A stretch of 64,000 nucleotides of DNA, from positions 1 to 64,000 of the forward strand of contig CAADHD010000016.1 of assembly GCA_900696575.1 (NCBI GenBank), written 5' to 3'. The DNA comes from an uncultured Bacteroidota bacterium (lineage in GTDB: Bacteria; Bacteroidota; Bacteroidia; AKYH767-A; OLB10). The position numbers and the translations under genes were made by a program. The notes below the pieces were generated by a model. It was not told where the DNA came from, made no database searches, and saw only the letters and a program-made list of their open reading frames with translations. Positions 7,599 through 15,951 of this stretch are shown here, one piece after another; within the stretch, counting starts at the first letter, position 1; every line of letters begins with the position of its first letter.

Positions 7599-9134
7599 AT
7601 GAATTCGAAATTTAAAGAGCTTGAAAAAAAGAGAAAGGAATCACTGGCAGGTGGTGGCGCCAAGCGAATAGAAAGTCAGCATAAGAAAGGAAAACTCACT
7701 GCGCGCGAACGGCTTCATTTCCTGTTGGATGAAGGAACTTTTGAAGAGATTGGTGCCTTTGTAACACACCGTGCCATTGACTTTGGACTTGAAAAAGAAA
7801 AATACCTTGGTGATGGTGTGGTAACGGGTTTTGGAAAAGTAAATGGCAGATTGGTTTATGTTTATTCGCAGGATTTCACCGTATTCGGTGGTTCGCTCAG
7901 CGAAACCCATGCAGCAAAAATCTGCCGCATTATGGATCTGGCCATGCAAAACGGTGCGCCTGTTATAGGTCTTAACGATTCAGGCGGTGCGCGCATTCAG
8001 GAAGGCGTGGTTTCGCTGGGAGGTTATGCCGATATTTTTTACCGGAACACGCTTGCATCGGGAGTTATTCCTCAAATAAGTGCTATCATGGGGCCCTGTG
8101 CCGGTGGCGCTGTTTATTCACCTGCCATTACCGATTTTGTTCTGATGGTAGAAAATACTTCTTACATGTTTGTTACCGGTCCTAATGTGGTTAAAACCGT
8201 AACTCACGAAGAGGTAACAAGCGAAGACCTGGGCGGAGCATCGGCACACTCCACCAAATCGGGGGTTACCCATTTCTCCTGTGCCAATGAAATAGAATGT
8301 ATTCAAACCATAAAGAAACTGATAAGTTATATACCTCAGAATTGTGAGGATATGCCTTTAGCAACTTCACCGCAACATGCCGGCACTGTCAATCTTGATG
8401 AACTTATTCCGTCTAATCCCAATCAGCCTTATGATATGCACGATGTGATTAAAGGTGTAATTGATAAGGATACTTTTCTTGAAGTGCATCAGAACTTTGC
8501 GCCTAATATACTTGTAGGATTTGCCCGCCTCAACGGAAAAAGCATAGGCATTGTAGCCAATCAGCCGGCTCATCTTGCCGGTGTGCTTGATATAAATGCA
8601 TCTTTAAAAGCAGCAAGGTTTGTACGTTTCTGCGACAGCTTTAACATTCCATTGCTGGTGTTGGAAGATGTACCGGGTTTTCTTCCGGGTACCGATCAGG
8701 AATGGAATGGAATCATCACCAATGGAGCTAAATTGCTTTATGCATTCAGCGAAGCTACCGTTCCGCGTATCACAGTAATCACGCGCAAAGCTTATGGTGG
8801 CGCTTATGATGTGATGAACAGTAAACACATTGGCGCTGATATGAATTATGCATGGCCAACGGCTGAAATTGCTGTGATGGGAGCCAAAGGCGCGGCTGAG
8901 ATCATTTTCAAAAAAGAAATAGCCGAGGCCAAAGACAGCGAAGCCAAACTGAAGGAAAAAGAAAAAGAATACCTGGAGTTATTTGCCAACCCCTACAAAG
9001 CTGCCGAACGCGGTTATATTGATGAAGTGGTTTTGCCTTCGGAAACGCGAAGCAAACTCATCATTGCTTTTGATATGCTTAAGAACAAAGTAGCCAAGTT
9101 GCCGAGGAAGAAACATGGAAATATCCCACTGTAA
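7599..9134 (+). CDS. pccB: Acyl-CoA (propionyl-CoA) carboxylase beta subunit, carboxyltransferase
   Basis: 511 residues, full length for PccB/MmdA-type carboxyltransferases. The N-half has [33 protein letters not shown] and [13 protein letters not shown]; the oxyanion-forming glycines [12 protein letters not shown] are near residue 167. The C-half has [20 protein letters not shown] and the second oxyanion region [12 protein letters not shown], and ends in KKHGNIPL as in this family. It transfers carboxyl from biotin to propionyl-CoA (or acetyl-CoA), linking propionate/odd-chain metabolism to methylmalonyl-CoA; in decarboxylase complexes the direction is reversed. The biotinylated subunit is not adjacent, so the exact complex is uncertain. 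A T9SS gene follows 14 bases later. Confidence 0.9.
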   Translation: MNSKFKELEKKRKESLAGGGAKRIESQHKKGKLTARERLHFLLDEGTFEEIGAFVTHRAIDFGLEKEKYLGDGVVTGFGKVNGRLVYVYSQDFTVFGGSLSETHAAKICRIMDLAMQNGAPVIGLNDSGGARIQEGVVSLGGYADIFYRNTLASGVIPQISAIMGPCAGGAVYSPAITDFVLMVENTSYMFVTGPNVVKTVTHEEVTSEDLGGASAHSTKSGVTHFSCANEIECIQTIKKLISYIPQNCEDMPLATSPQHAGTVNLDELIPSNPNQPYDMHDVIKGVIDKDTFLEVHQNFAPNILVGFARLNGKSIGIVANQPAHLAGVLDINASLKAARFVRFCDSFNIPLLVLEDVPGFLPGTDQEWNGIITNGAKLLYAFSEATVPRITVITRKAYGGAYDVMNSKHIGADMNYAWPTAEIAVMGAKGAAEIIFKKEIAEAKDSEAKLKEKEKEYLELFANPYKAAERGYIDEVVLPSETRSKLIIAFDMLKNKVAKLPRKKHGNIPL

Positions 9135-9148
9135 TAAAAAAAATTATC

Positions 9149-10114
9149 ATGAAATCAATCTCTACTCTCGTTCTCATCTCCGTTGCTCAATGGATGTACT
9201 CTCAAAATTTGGTTATCAATCCAAGTTTTGAAAATCATTCGGCCTGTCCAAATCAGATAAATCAGGTTGACTTTGCCACCGGATGGAAATCATGGGGAGT
9301 TACACCCGATTACTTTAATGCCTGTGCAAATACCACTGCTCCCAATTTCGGAGTGCCTTTAAATAACCGTGCCTTTCAGCCTGCACGCACAGGCGTGGCT
9401 TATATGGGGTTGTTTACTTATACAGTTTTTCTTCCCAATCAACGTGAATTTATCGGAGGGCAGCTTTCCTCTCCGCTTATACCGGGTCAGCAGTACTTTA
9501 TTTCATTCTGGGTAAATCATGTTGAAAATTCCGTGCTGCTTAAAGCCTCCGATGGCATTGGCCTTAAATTCTCAACGGTTGACCATAACTATTTTGCCGA
9601 GCCTGATACTGCCAATGATGCTCCGCATGTTTTTGCAAATACTATAATTACAGATACGGTAAACTGGGTGCAGGTTCACGGTACCTTCCTGGCTGACAGC
9701 GCTTATACTTTTTTCGGTTTAGGAAATTACTTTGGCGATTCGCTTACCACCGTTATTCAGATGGGAACAGGCAATTCAAATTATGCCTATTATTTCATTG
9801 ATGACGTTTGCATATCAACCGACCATTCTGTTTGTGAAGTCCCGCTTTCATTCAATTCTGTTAAACAGAATGATCTGTTTTTTCAAATCACTCCTCAGCC
9901 TGCTGATCATGATGTGATTGTTTATTTTAGAAAGACTGTTGAATCTGGCAGGCTGGAAATTAAAAATCTCGCAGGCCAGCTTTTGCTAAAAGAAGAAATT
10001 AACGGCCAGATGAAATTACAACTGAATACTTTTATGCTCCCTGCAGGAGTCTATATTACTGAATGCTATTCAGACAGAAAAATTTACCGGAGCAAACTTA
10101 TCATCAGCCGGTAG
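9149..10114 (+). CDS. Secreted T9SS-sorted protein with galactose-binding-like N-terminal domain
   Basis: 321 residues. Signal peptide (residues 1-18, ending MYSQ), then NLVINPSFENHSACP, a start typical of Bacteroidota proteins with a jelly-roll, carbohydrate-binding-like domain, with the later strands GQQYFISFWVNHVE and DTVNWVQVHGTF. The last ~75 residues form a T9SS sorting domain, weaker than usual (FFQITPQPADHDVIVYF, then LPAGVYITECY). Only 14 bases separate it from the carboxylase, so it could be read through, but a functional link is not expected. Ligand unknown. Confidence 0.75.
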   Translation: MKSISTLVLISVAQWMYSQNLVINPSFENHSACPNQINQVDFATGWKSWGVTPDYFNACANTTAPNFGVPLNNRAFQPARTGVAYMGLFTYTVFLPNQREFIGGQLSSPLIPGQQYFISFWVNHVENSVLLKASDGIGLKFSTVDHNYFAEPDTANDAPHVFANTIITDTVNWVQVHGTFLADSAYTFFGLGNYFGDSLTTVIQMGTGNSNYAYYFIDDVCISTDHSVCEVPLSFNSVKQNDLFFQITPQPADHDVIVYFRKTVESGRLEIKNLAGQLLLKEEINGQMKLQLNTFMLPAGVYITECYSDRKIYRSKLIISR

Positions 10115-10206
10115 AAGCGAATACAATTTAATGAATTAATCTGTGCACCCGAAACTTAACGCACTTTTAAATGTTTCCCTGAAAATTAATCCGTAAAACT
10201 GCATTT

Positions 10207-11457
10207 GTGTTAAGGGCTTTTCTTTTTATTGCTGTTCTGTTTATTATTGATCTATATGCATATCAGGCAGTGCGATTTTCGATACGAAGTCTGAATCCAT
10301 CCACAGCAAAAATTATTTTCTGGAGTTACTGGTCTGTTTCAGCAATCTGTTTCGCATTGATTTTGTTAGCCAACTTTACCGACTGGCATATCTGGCCCAA
10401 AGCATTACGAACTTACAGTTTTGCATTGGTCTTTATACTTTTTGTTTCAAAACTGATTGTAGCTGTTTTTCTGCTTACAGATGATGTGATACGAGTTATA
10501 CGATTTGCAGGTATTAGAACGGTTCAGGCATTTAATCCTTCTGTTACACCTGCTAATGGCATCACGCGAGCAGAGTTTCTTGTAAAAGCAGGTTTGTTTG
10601 CAGGCGCCATTCCCTTTTTTTCGCTGATATGGGGAATGATGTATGGCGCTTATCAATACACCGTCAGAAAAGCGAAAATAAGCGTGAATGGTTTGCCTGA
10701 TGAATTCCGCAATTTCCGTATAGTTCATATCTCTGATTTGCATACCGGCAGCTTTCACACAAAAGAACCTTTGCAGAAAGCCGTGAAAATGATTAATGAA
10801 CTGAAGCCCGATTTAATTTGCTTTACGGGTGACCTGGTCAATGACAGGCATGTGGAACTACAGCCTCATGTGGAAGCATTGAAAGGTTTGAACGCGAAAT
10901 ATGGTATTTACAGCGTACTCGGCAATCATGATTATGGCGATTATTACCGATGGCCATCTCAAGAAGAAAAGCATGATAACCTGCAGAAACTGATTGCTAT
11001 GCAAAAGGAAATGGGTTGGAAGCTATTGATTGACGAGCATGATTACATTGAAGTAAACGGAAAAAAACTGGCTGTTGCCGGTGTGCAGAACTGGAGCGGA
11101 CGAGCAGGCTTTCAGCGTTATGGAAATCTGGATAAAGCTATTAAAGGAATGAGCGGTTCGTTTTTCAATATGTTGTTAAGCCATGATCCGTCACATTGGA
11201 GAAATGAGGTACTGAAACATGAGCATATCCACCTTACCTTAAGCGGGCATACACACGGTATGCAGTTCGGCATTGAAGTGCCGGGATGGAAGTGGAGCCC
11301 TGCCCGGTATTTTTACAAAGAGTGGGCAGGATTGTATGCCGAAGGAAAACAAAAAATTTATGTGAACCGCGGCCTGGGATTTATTGGCTACCCCGGCCGG
11401 GTTGGTATTCTTCCGGAAATAACCGTAATTGAATTAACGCCTGACTTATCAGCGTAA
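10207..11457 (+). CDS. Membrane-anchored metallophosphoesterase
   Basis: 416 residues with a GTG start. Residues 1-150 hold four or five membrane helices; residues ~165-410 form a calcineurin-like phosphoesterase with all metal motifs in order: HISDLHTGSF, CFTGDLVNDRH, SVLGNHDYGDY, LLSHDPSH and LSGHTHGMQFG. This arrangement matches the YkuE/YaeI-like subgroup, some members of which act on UDP-sugar lipids or pyrophosphate bonds at the membrane; the substrate here is unknown. It converges with gpx, with three bases between the stops and no recognisable terminator. Confidence 0.85.
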   Translation: MLRAFLFIAVLFIIDLYAYQAVRFSIRSLNPSTAKIIFWSYWSVSAICFALILLANFTDWHIWPKALRTYSFALVFILFVSKLIVAVFLLTDDVIRVIRFAGIRTVQAFNPSVTPANGITRAEFLVKAGLFAGAIPFFSLIWGMMYGAYQYTVRKAKISVNGLPDEFRNFRIVHISDLHTGSFHTKEPLQKAVKMINELKPDLICFTGDLVNDRHVELQPHVEALKGLNAKYGIYSVLGNHDYGDYYRWPSQEEKHDNLQKLIAMQKEMGWKLLIDEHDYIEVNGKKLAVAGVQNWSGRAGFQRYGNLDKAIKGMSGSFFNMLLSHDPSHWRNEVLKHEHIHLTLSGHTHGMQFGIEVPGWKWSPARYFYKEWAGLYAEGKQKIYVNRGLGFIGYPGRVGILPEITVIELTPDLSA

Positions 11458-11460
11458 CTC

Positions 11461-12045
11461 TTATTTTATTTTGGAGATGATCAGTTCATCCAGCGGCTTT
11501 ACCTTCGATGGAAAATAATCGGTAAGGTTTCCGTTTTCATCCACTAAGTATTTATTGAAATTCCATGCAGGTGACTGGTTGTTCCATCCGTTTTTTTCAG
11601 GATCGGTAAGCCATTGATACAAGGGGTGCATCTCCTTTCCTTTTACCGTTATTTTTGAAAACATCGGGAAGGAAACGCCATAATTTTTTGAGCAGAAAGT
11701 TTTTATCTGTTCGTTGTTGCCCGGCTCCTGCGCTCCGAAATCATTGGCCGGAAAACCAAGCACGACAACTTTATCTCCGTATTGCTCATGAAGTTTCTGC
11801 AGATCGGCATACTGCGGAGTGTAGCCGCATTCGGAAGCAACGTTTACAATCAGCATTTTTTTGCCTTTGTAATCAGCAAGAGTTGTTTCTTTTCCGTCAA
11901 TGGTTTTTATTTTGATTTCATAGATGGAAGTTTTCATAGCGGCATTAGCTGGTTTGGAAACCGGCTGTGAGCACGAAAAAAGACCGGAAACAATTCCGGA
12001 TAGAAAGGTGATAAAGCCCATGAAGCGCGGAGATGAATTAAGCAT
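11461..12045 (-). CDS. Glutathione peroxidase-family thiol peroxidase, predicted lipoprotein
   Basis: 194 residues. An N-terminal hydrophobic segment ends in a lipobox-like LFSC (Cys25), unusual for this normally cytoplasmic family. Catalytic tetrad: peroxidatic Cys73 (NVASECGYTPQ), Gln106 (FGAQEPG), Trp161 and Asn162 (AWNFNKYLV). Cys118 (FCSKNYGVSFPM) fits the resolving cysteine of thioredoxin-dependent members, so glutathione need not be the reductant. It reduces hydrogen peroxide or lipid peroxides, here probably in the periplasm. It is last in a tight three-gene operon, starting two bases after the stop of the universal stress protein gene. Confidence 0.88.
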   Translation of the reverse strand: MLNSSPRFMGFITFLSGIVSGLFSCSQPVSKPANAAMKTSIYEIKIKTIDGKETTLADYKGKKMLIVNVASECGYTPQYADLQKLHEQYGDKVVVLGFPANDFGAQEPGNNEQIKTFCSKNYGVSFPMFSKITVKGKEMHPLYQWLTDPEKNGWNNQSPAWNFNKYLVDENGNLTDYFPSKVKPLDELIISKIK

Positions 12046-12047
12046 AA

Positions 12048-12863
12048 TTATTTTTTATGGAAGACTAACAATGGCGTTTTGGTATGGAAAGCTAACTCTT
12101 CCGAGCGGCTCGAATTGAAAATTCTTTGCAGAAATGTTTTCCTCTCGCGGGTAAAAACAGCTACTAATGAGGGATTCATTTTTTCTGCATACGTCAGCAT
12201 GTTTTTTGAAAGGCTGCTTCCGCTCATCGGAATAATCAAGACTCTGATGTTTGAATCTTTCACCTGTTTGCTCATTTGTTCTTCTGCTTTGCTTATTCCT
12301 GCTTTTTTGGCAAAATGAACCAGTTCGGTTTTTAAATTCAGTTTTTCGGTAATGGCAGCTAATTGTTTTATTTCACTTGCCGGATTTTCCAGATCACAGA
12401 AATGAACAACGGTTTTGAGCGTTCGCATTTTATAATTAAACGGAACCACCATAACCGGAACGGTAGTGCGAGTGATGAGATTACCGGCCGTAGTGCCTAA
12501 AAGTTTCGGCAGCTTGCCTGCACCGCGGGTGGAAATACAGATCATGTCGGCTTTTATTTTTCTCTGAAGATGGAGAATGGCGCTTTCAACAAAAAAAGAT
12601 TCTTCAACATGGTAGTTCACTGTGTCTTTACTGTCAAAGTATTTCAGAAAGGGTTTAACGAATGATTGAAGACGTTCTTCCAGTTCTTGCATTTCTTTTT
12701 TAATCCATGCTTTGTGCGTATCCGCATCCTCTTCCGGTTTTCCCGGAAAATAACAGACATGCAGAAAATGCAGTTCGGCATGCAGTACGGATGCTAAAGA
12801 AGCGGCCATACGCAGACCGGCTATGGAATTATCAGAAAAATCGGTAGTAACAATAATTTTCAT
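12048..12863 (-). CDS. Tandem-domain universal stress protein
   Basis: 271 residues from the ATG at 12863 (a three-codon longer frame would need TTG). Domain 1 (residues 1-145) begins MKIIVTTDFSDNS and has the nucleotide-binding-type end STRGAGKLPKLLGTTAGNLITRTTVPVMVVP, matching the G-2x-G-9x-G-(S/T) pattern approximately. Domain 2 (~150-271) is degenerate and lacks that glycine pattern. UspA-type proteins help survival under starvation and oxidative or membrane stress. It lies between terC (11 bases upstream) and gpx (2 bases downstream). Confidence 0.85.
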   Translation of the reverse strand: MKIIVTTDFSDNSIAGLRMAASLASVLHAELHFLHVCYFPGKPEEDADTHKAWIKKEMQELEERLQSFVKPFLKYFDSKDTVNYHVEESFFVESAILHLQRKIKADMICISTRGAGKLPKLLGTTAGNLITRTTVPVMVVPFNYKMRTLKTVVHFCDLENPASEIKQLAAITEKLNLKTELVHFAKKAGISKAEEQMSKQVKDSNIRVLIIPMSGSSLSKNMLTYAEKMNPSLVAVFTRERKTFLQRIFNSSRSEELAFHTKTPLLVFHKK

Positions 12864-12874
12864 TTCAGTCAATG

Positions 12875-13828
12875 TTAAGGATTAGAGATAATTTTCTTTT
12901 TAGGAAATGCGAGTGAAAGCACTATGCTCAATACAAGAACTCCTACAACAATTATCAAAGACAATTCAATTGGTATTTTGTAAAAACCTGATACAATCAT
13001 TTTCATCCCGATAAAAATTAAAATTACCGACAGGCCGTAATGCAGAAACCGAAACAGATTCATAACACCGGCAAGAGCGAAGTAAAGCGAACGTAAACCG
13101 AGAATAGCAAAAGCATTAGAGGTAAAAACAATGAACTCTTCAGTAGTAATGGCAAGGATAGCGGGTACGCTGTCAACGGCAAAAATCAAGTCGGTTATTT
13201 CAACCATCACAAGCACAACAAAAAGAAGTGTGGCAACATTCTTTCCGTTTTCCTTGATGAAAAACTTATTGCCATGGAATTTATCCGAAACCGGCATGGT
13301 TCTTCTTAGGAAACGTATGATGATATTTTTTTCGGGGTCAATTTTTTTGTTTTCATCCTGTTTCAGCATTTTGGCTCCGCTTAATACCAGAATACCACCG
13401 AAGAGGTAAATCATCCAGTGAAAACTTTCAAGGAGTGCTGCCCCTGCAAAAATGAATGCAGCACGCATGGCCAATGCTCCGATAATTCCCCAGAATAAAA
13501 CTCTGTGTTGGTATTGTGGCGGTACATTAAAGAAAGAAAACAGCAGTACAAACACAAAGACATTATCAACGCTGAGCGAAAGCTCAATAACGTATCCGGT
13601 AATGAACTGGAGGGCGATTTCTTTGCCGAACCATTTCAGGGTAAACCAGGCAAATCCCAGAGCCAGGCTTACCCATACAGAAACCCAGATCAGCGATTCG
13701 CGCATGGTTACCACATGATCTTTTCGGTTAAAAACGCCAAGGTCGAGAGCCAGCATGGCGGCAATGAATAAAACAAAATAGACCCAAAACTCGGTTTGGA
13801 CCAGCAGAAGTATCATAGTTGGCAGCAT
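12875..13828 (-). CDS. TerC/Alx-family integral membrane metal transporter
   Basis: 317 residues with about nine membrane helices. Conserved TerC signatures: LDLGVFNRKDHVV near residue 28, ELSLSVDNVFVFVLLFSFFNVP near residue 83 with the intramembrane acidic pair, and EITDLIFAVDSVPAILAIT near residue 212. Members of the family export manganese or calcium, and some support metalation of exported enzymes. It is first in the terC-usp-gpx operon, suggesting a combined metal/oxidative-stress role (inference). ATGs at 13828 and 13816 are both possible starts. No yybP-type riboswitch was recognised in the short leader. Confidence 0.88.
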   Translation of the reverse strand: MLPTMILLLVQTEFWVYFVLFIAAMLALDLGVFNRKDHVVTMRESLIWVSVWVSLALGFAWFTLKWFGKEIALQFITGYVIELSLSVDNVFVFVLLFSFFNVPPQYQHRVLFWGIIGALAMRAAFIFAGAALLESFHWMIYLFGGILVLSGAKMLKQDENKKIDPEKNIIIRFLRRTMPVSDKFHGNKFFIKENGKNVATLLFVVLVMVEITDLIFAVDSVPAILAITTEEFIVFTSNAFAILGLRSLYFALAGVMNLFRFLHYGLSVILIFIGMKMIVSGFYKIPIELSLIIVVGVLVLSIVLSLAFPKKKIISNP

Positions 13829-13907
13829 CGGGGCGCAAATAAAACATAATGACCTTCAATTTGTTCAGTACTTCATGTCAAATGAGCATAAGCCTGCTAT
13901 TGAATCT

Positions 13908-13915
13908 TATCTTTG
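13908..13915 (+). promoter_or_regulatory. -7 box TATCTTTG, 4 bases before ispH GTG
   Basis: Exact TAnnTTTG match with CAAG between it and the GTG at 13920. It lies inside the longer frame that could begin at 13875, arguing that the longer start is wrong. Confidence 0.55.
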
Positions 13916-13919
13916 CAAG

Positions 13920-14816
13920 GTGAAAATTACCATTGATCAGGCTTCAGGATTTTGTTTCGGAGTGGTTTATGCCATCGAAATGGCCGAAGACGAGCTGAAC
14001 CGTACAGGCACACTTTACTGTCTTGGCGATATTGTCCATAACAATATGGAGATTGAACGCCTTAAGAATAAAGGTCTGGTCATTATCAATCATGAGGATT
14101 TGAAGCGACTGCATAATTGCAAGGTGCTCATTCGCGCGCACGGAGAGCCGCCTTCAACTTATAAGTCGGCTGTTGAGAATAACATTGAATTAATAGATGC
14201 TTCCTGCCCTGTAGTCTTAAAACTGCAGAACCGCGTTAAAAACAGTTTTGAAGAAACAGAAGATGAAAATGCTCAGGTAGTCATCTACGGCCAGGAAGGC
14301 CATGCCGAGGTAAATGGATTGGTAGGCCAAACTAAAGGAAAAGCGATTGTCGTACTGAAAGAGGAAGATCTGGAGTCTGTTGATTTTACAAGGCCGGTAC
14401 ATCTGTTTTCTCAAACCACCAAGAGCACTTCGGGTTTTGAAAACATGAGGCAACTCATTGAACAACGCATACTTAAAGCCAAGGGCAGTATTGAAGAGGA
14501 TGATCTGATTTCGAATGATACCTTATGCCGGCAGGTGTCAAACCGCGAACCCCACCTCCGCAGGTTTGCAGCATCGCATGATGTAATCATTTTTGTAAGC
14601 GGAAAAAAAAGCTCCAATGGAAAGGCGTTGTACGGTGTATGTAAAGAAACCAACCCACGAAGCTATTTTGTTTCTAGTGTAGAAGAAGTAGAACCTCAAT
14701 GGTTAACCAATGTTTCCACACTTGGAATTTGCGGAGCTACTTCTACCCCTATGTGGCTGATGGAAGATGTGGCTACCAAGCTGCAATTGTTGCAGAGCGA
14801 AGTGCCGGGTCAGTAG
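13920..14816 (+). CDS. ispH: 4-hydroxy-3-methylbut-2-enyl diphosphate reductase
   Basis: Last enzyme of the MEP isoprenoid pathway, making IPP and DMAPP with a [4Fe-4S] cluster. From the GTG at 13920 the protein is 298 residues and begins MKITIDQASGFCFGVV, putting the cluster cysteines at 12, 96 (DASCPVV) and 203 (DTLCRQVSNRE), close to the positions in E. coli IspH. Substrate-binding histidines are His40, His74 (RAHGEPP) and His128 (EGHAEVNG), with Glu130. GICGATSTPMWL near the end is the Bacteroidota form of the last motif. An upstream ATG at 13875 would add 15 residues with no counterpart. It converges with the next gene, 17 bases apart. Confidence 0.95.
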   Translation: MKITIDQASGFCFGVVYAIEMAEDELNRTGTLYCLGDIVHNNMEIERLKNKGLVIINHEDLKRLHNCKVLIRAHGEPPSTYKSAVENNIELIDASCPVVLKLQNRVKNSFEETEDENAQVVIYGQEGHAEVNGLVGQTKGKAIVVLKEEDLESVDFTRPVHLFSQTTKSTSGFENMRQLIEQRILKAKGSIEEDDLISNDTLCRQVSNREPHLRRFAASHDVIIFVSGKKSSNGKALYGVCKETNPRSYFVSSVEEVEPQWLTNVSTLGICGATSTPMWLMEDVATKLQLLQSEVPGQ

Positions 14817-14833
14817 ATCCGAATTATGGCTAT

Positions 14834-15850
14834 TCAGGAAAGTATTATCTGTTTGTACAGATCTTCACAGGCGGTCTGCATCTCGGTTTCTAATCTTCTG
14901 ATTACATCTTTGCAGGATACAATATCATCAACCAGTTCGACCGACTGGCCAGCGCACCATAGGTTCTGATAGTTACCGGGCATAACAGCTTTTTCAAGCA
15001 AGGTTAAACCGCGCTTCTGAACCAGCATTTTAAAATATCTTTTGGTTCGCGGATTACGGCTCAGCCATCTTTCAATCTTATTCTGCTTCAATCCAATCTT
15101 CTGAACATACGGAGTGTTAATGATAGTACAGGGCGTTCCGGAAATACGCTCTGTCAACACTATGTCGTTCATTCCGGCATTAACCACAGCCTTTTTATAC
15201 TCCTCACTCACCTTCGCCTCAAATGTGGCTATAAAGCGTGTGCCAATACTTGCAGCAGATGCACCTGAAGCAAGCGAAGAGATGATACCTGCACCGCTGG
15301 CAATTCCACCGGCAGCTACAACCGGTATGTCCGGAAATTTTTTCTTCAGTGCAGGTACTAAAACCGTAAGCGGATAAGGTCCTGCATGGCCGCCTGCTCC
15401 CTGACCAACAGCTATAAACCCATCGCACCCTTTTTGCATGGCTTTCTGTGCATGCTCAAGATTGGTTACATCACAAAAAACTTTTGCTCCGTATGAATGC
15501 GCCTTTTTAATTACAGTGGAAGGATTTCCTAAAGAGGTAATGTAAAACGGAACACGGTGATGTACACACAATTCAAGGTGTTTTTCGTACCAGATATTCG
15601 TTTGCTGTACAATCAGGTTCACCCCATAGCTTCCCTGTGAATCGGCTTTTGATCTCCGGTAAGCGCTTAAATGAGTCAATACCTCTTCCAATTTTTTTTC
15701 TTCCCTGAAATTTAAACTGGGAAATACCCCCATTACTCCATTGGCAATGGCAGCTTCCATCATCGGTACATTAGAAACCAAAAACATAGGAGCCATGATA
15801 ACCGGCAGTTTTACACCGGTCATCGCGGTAAAGTCAGTGTTAACTATCAT
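14834..15850 (-). CDS. Nitronate monooxygenase-family flavoprotein
   Basis: 338 residues, TIM-barrel FMN enzyme of the NMO/2-nitropropane dioxygenase family. Visible: PVIMAPMFLVSN at the first strand, FIAVGQGAGGHAGPYPL carrying the catalytic-type histidine (GGHxG), VVAAGGIASGAGIISSLASGA and GTRFIATFEAKVSEEYKKA of the phosphate-binding region. Family members oxidise nitronates; several are really enoyl reductases or of unknown substrate, so 'nitronate monooxygenase-like' is safest. It ends facing ispH and starts divergently from the acyl-CoA ligase gene. Confidence 0.85.
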   Translation of the reverse strand: MIVNTDFTAMTGVKLPVIMAPMFLVSNVPMMEAAIANGVMGVFPSLNFREEKKLEEVLTHLSAYRRSKADSQGSYGVNLIVQQTNIWYEKHLELCVHHRVPFYITSLGNPSTVIKKAHSYGAKVFCDVTNLEHAQKAMQKGCDGFIAVGQGAGGHAGPYPLTVLVPALKKKFPDIPVVAAGGIASGAGIISSLASGASAASIGTRFIATFEAKVSEEYKKAVVNAGMNDIVLTERISGTPCTIINTPYVQKIGLKQNKIERWLSRNPRTKRYFKMLVQKRGLTLLEKAVMPGNYQNLWCAGQSVELVDDIVSCKDVIRRLETEMQTACEDLYKQIILS

Positions 15851-15951
15851 GCAGCCAAAATATCAAAGTGAACTATCAGCAACATTTAACCGTAGAGATT
15901 GTTTTCAACCGCATTTGTTGTTTTGATTTCCTTTTTTTGTGCAAAGTAATT

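Noticed and set aside
13875-13919. ATG at 13875 as ispH start
   Set aside because: A promoter box lies inside the extension, and the GTG at 13920 gives the family N-terminus with Cys12.
15868-15951. Longer N-terminus for the acyl-CoA ligase
   Set aside because: The extra 28 residues have no family counterpart; the ATG at 15952 begins the normal N-terminus.
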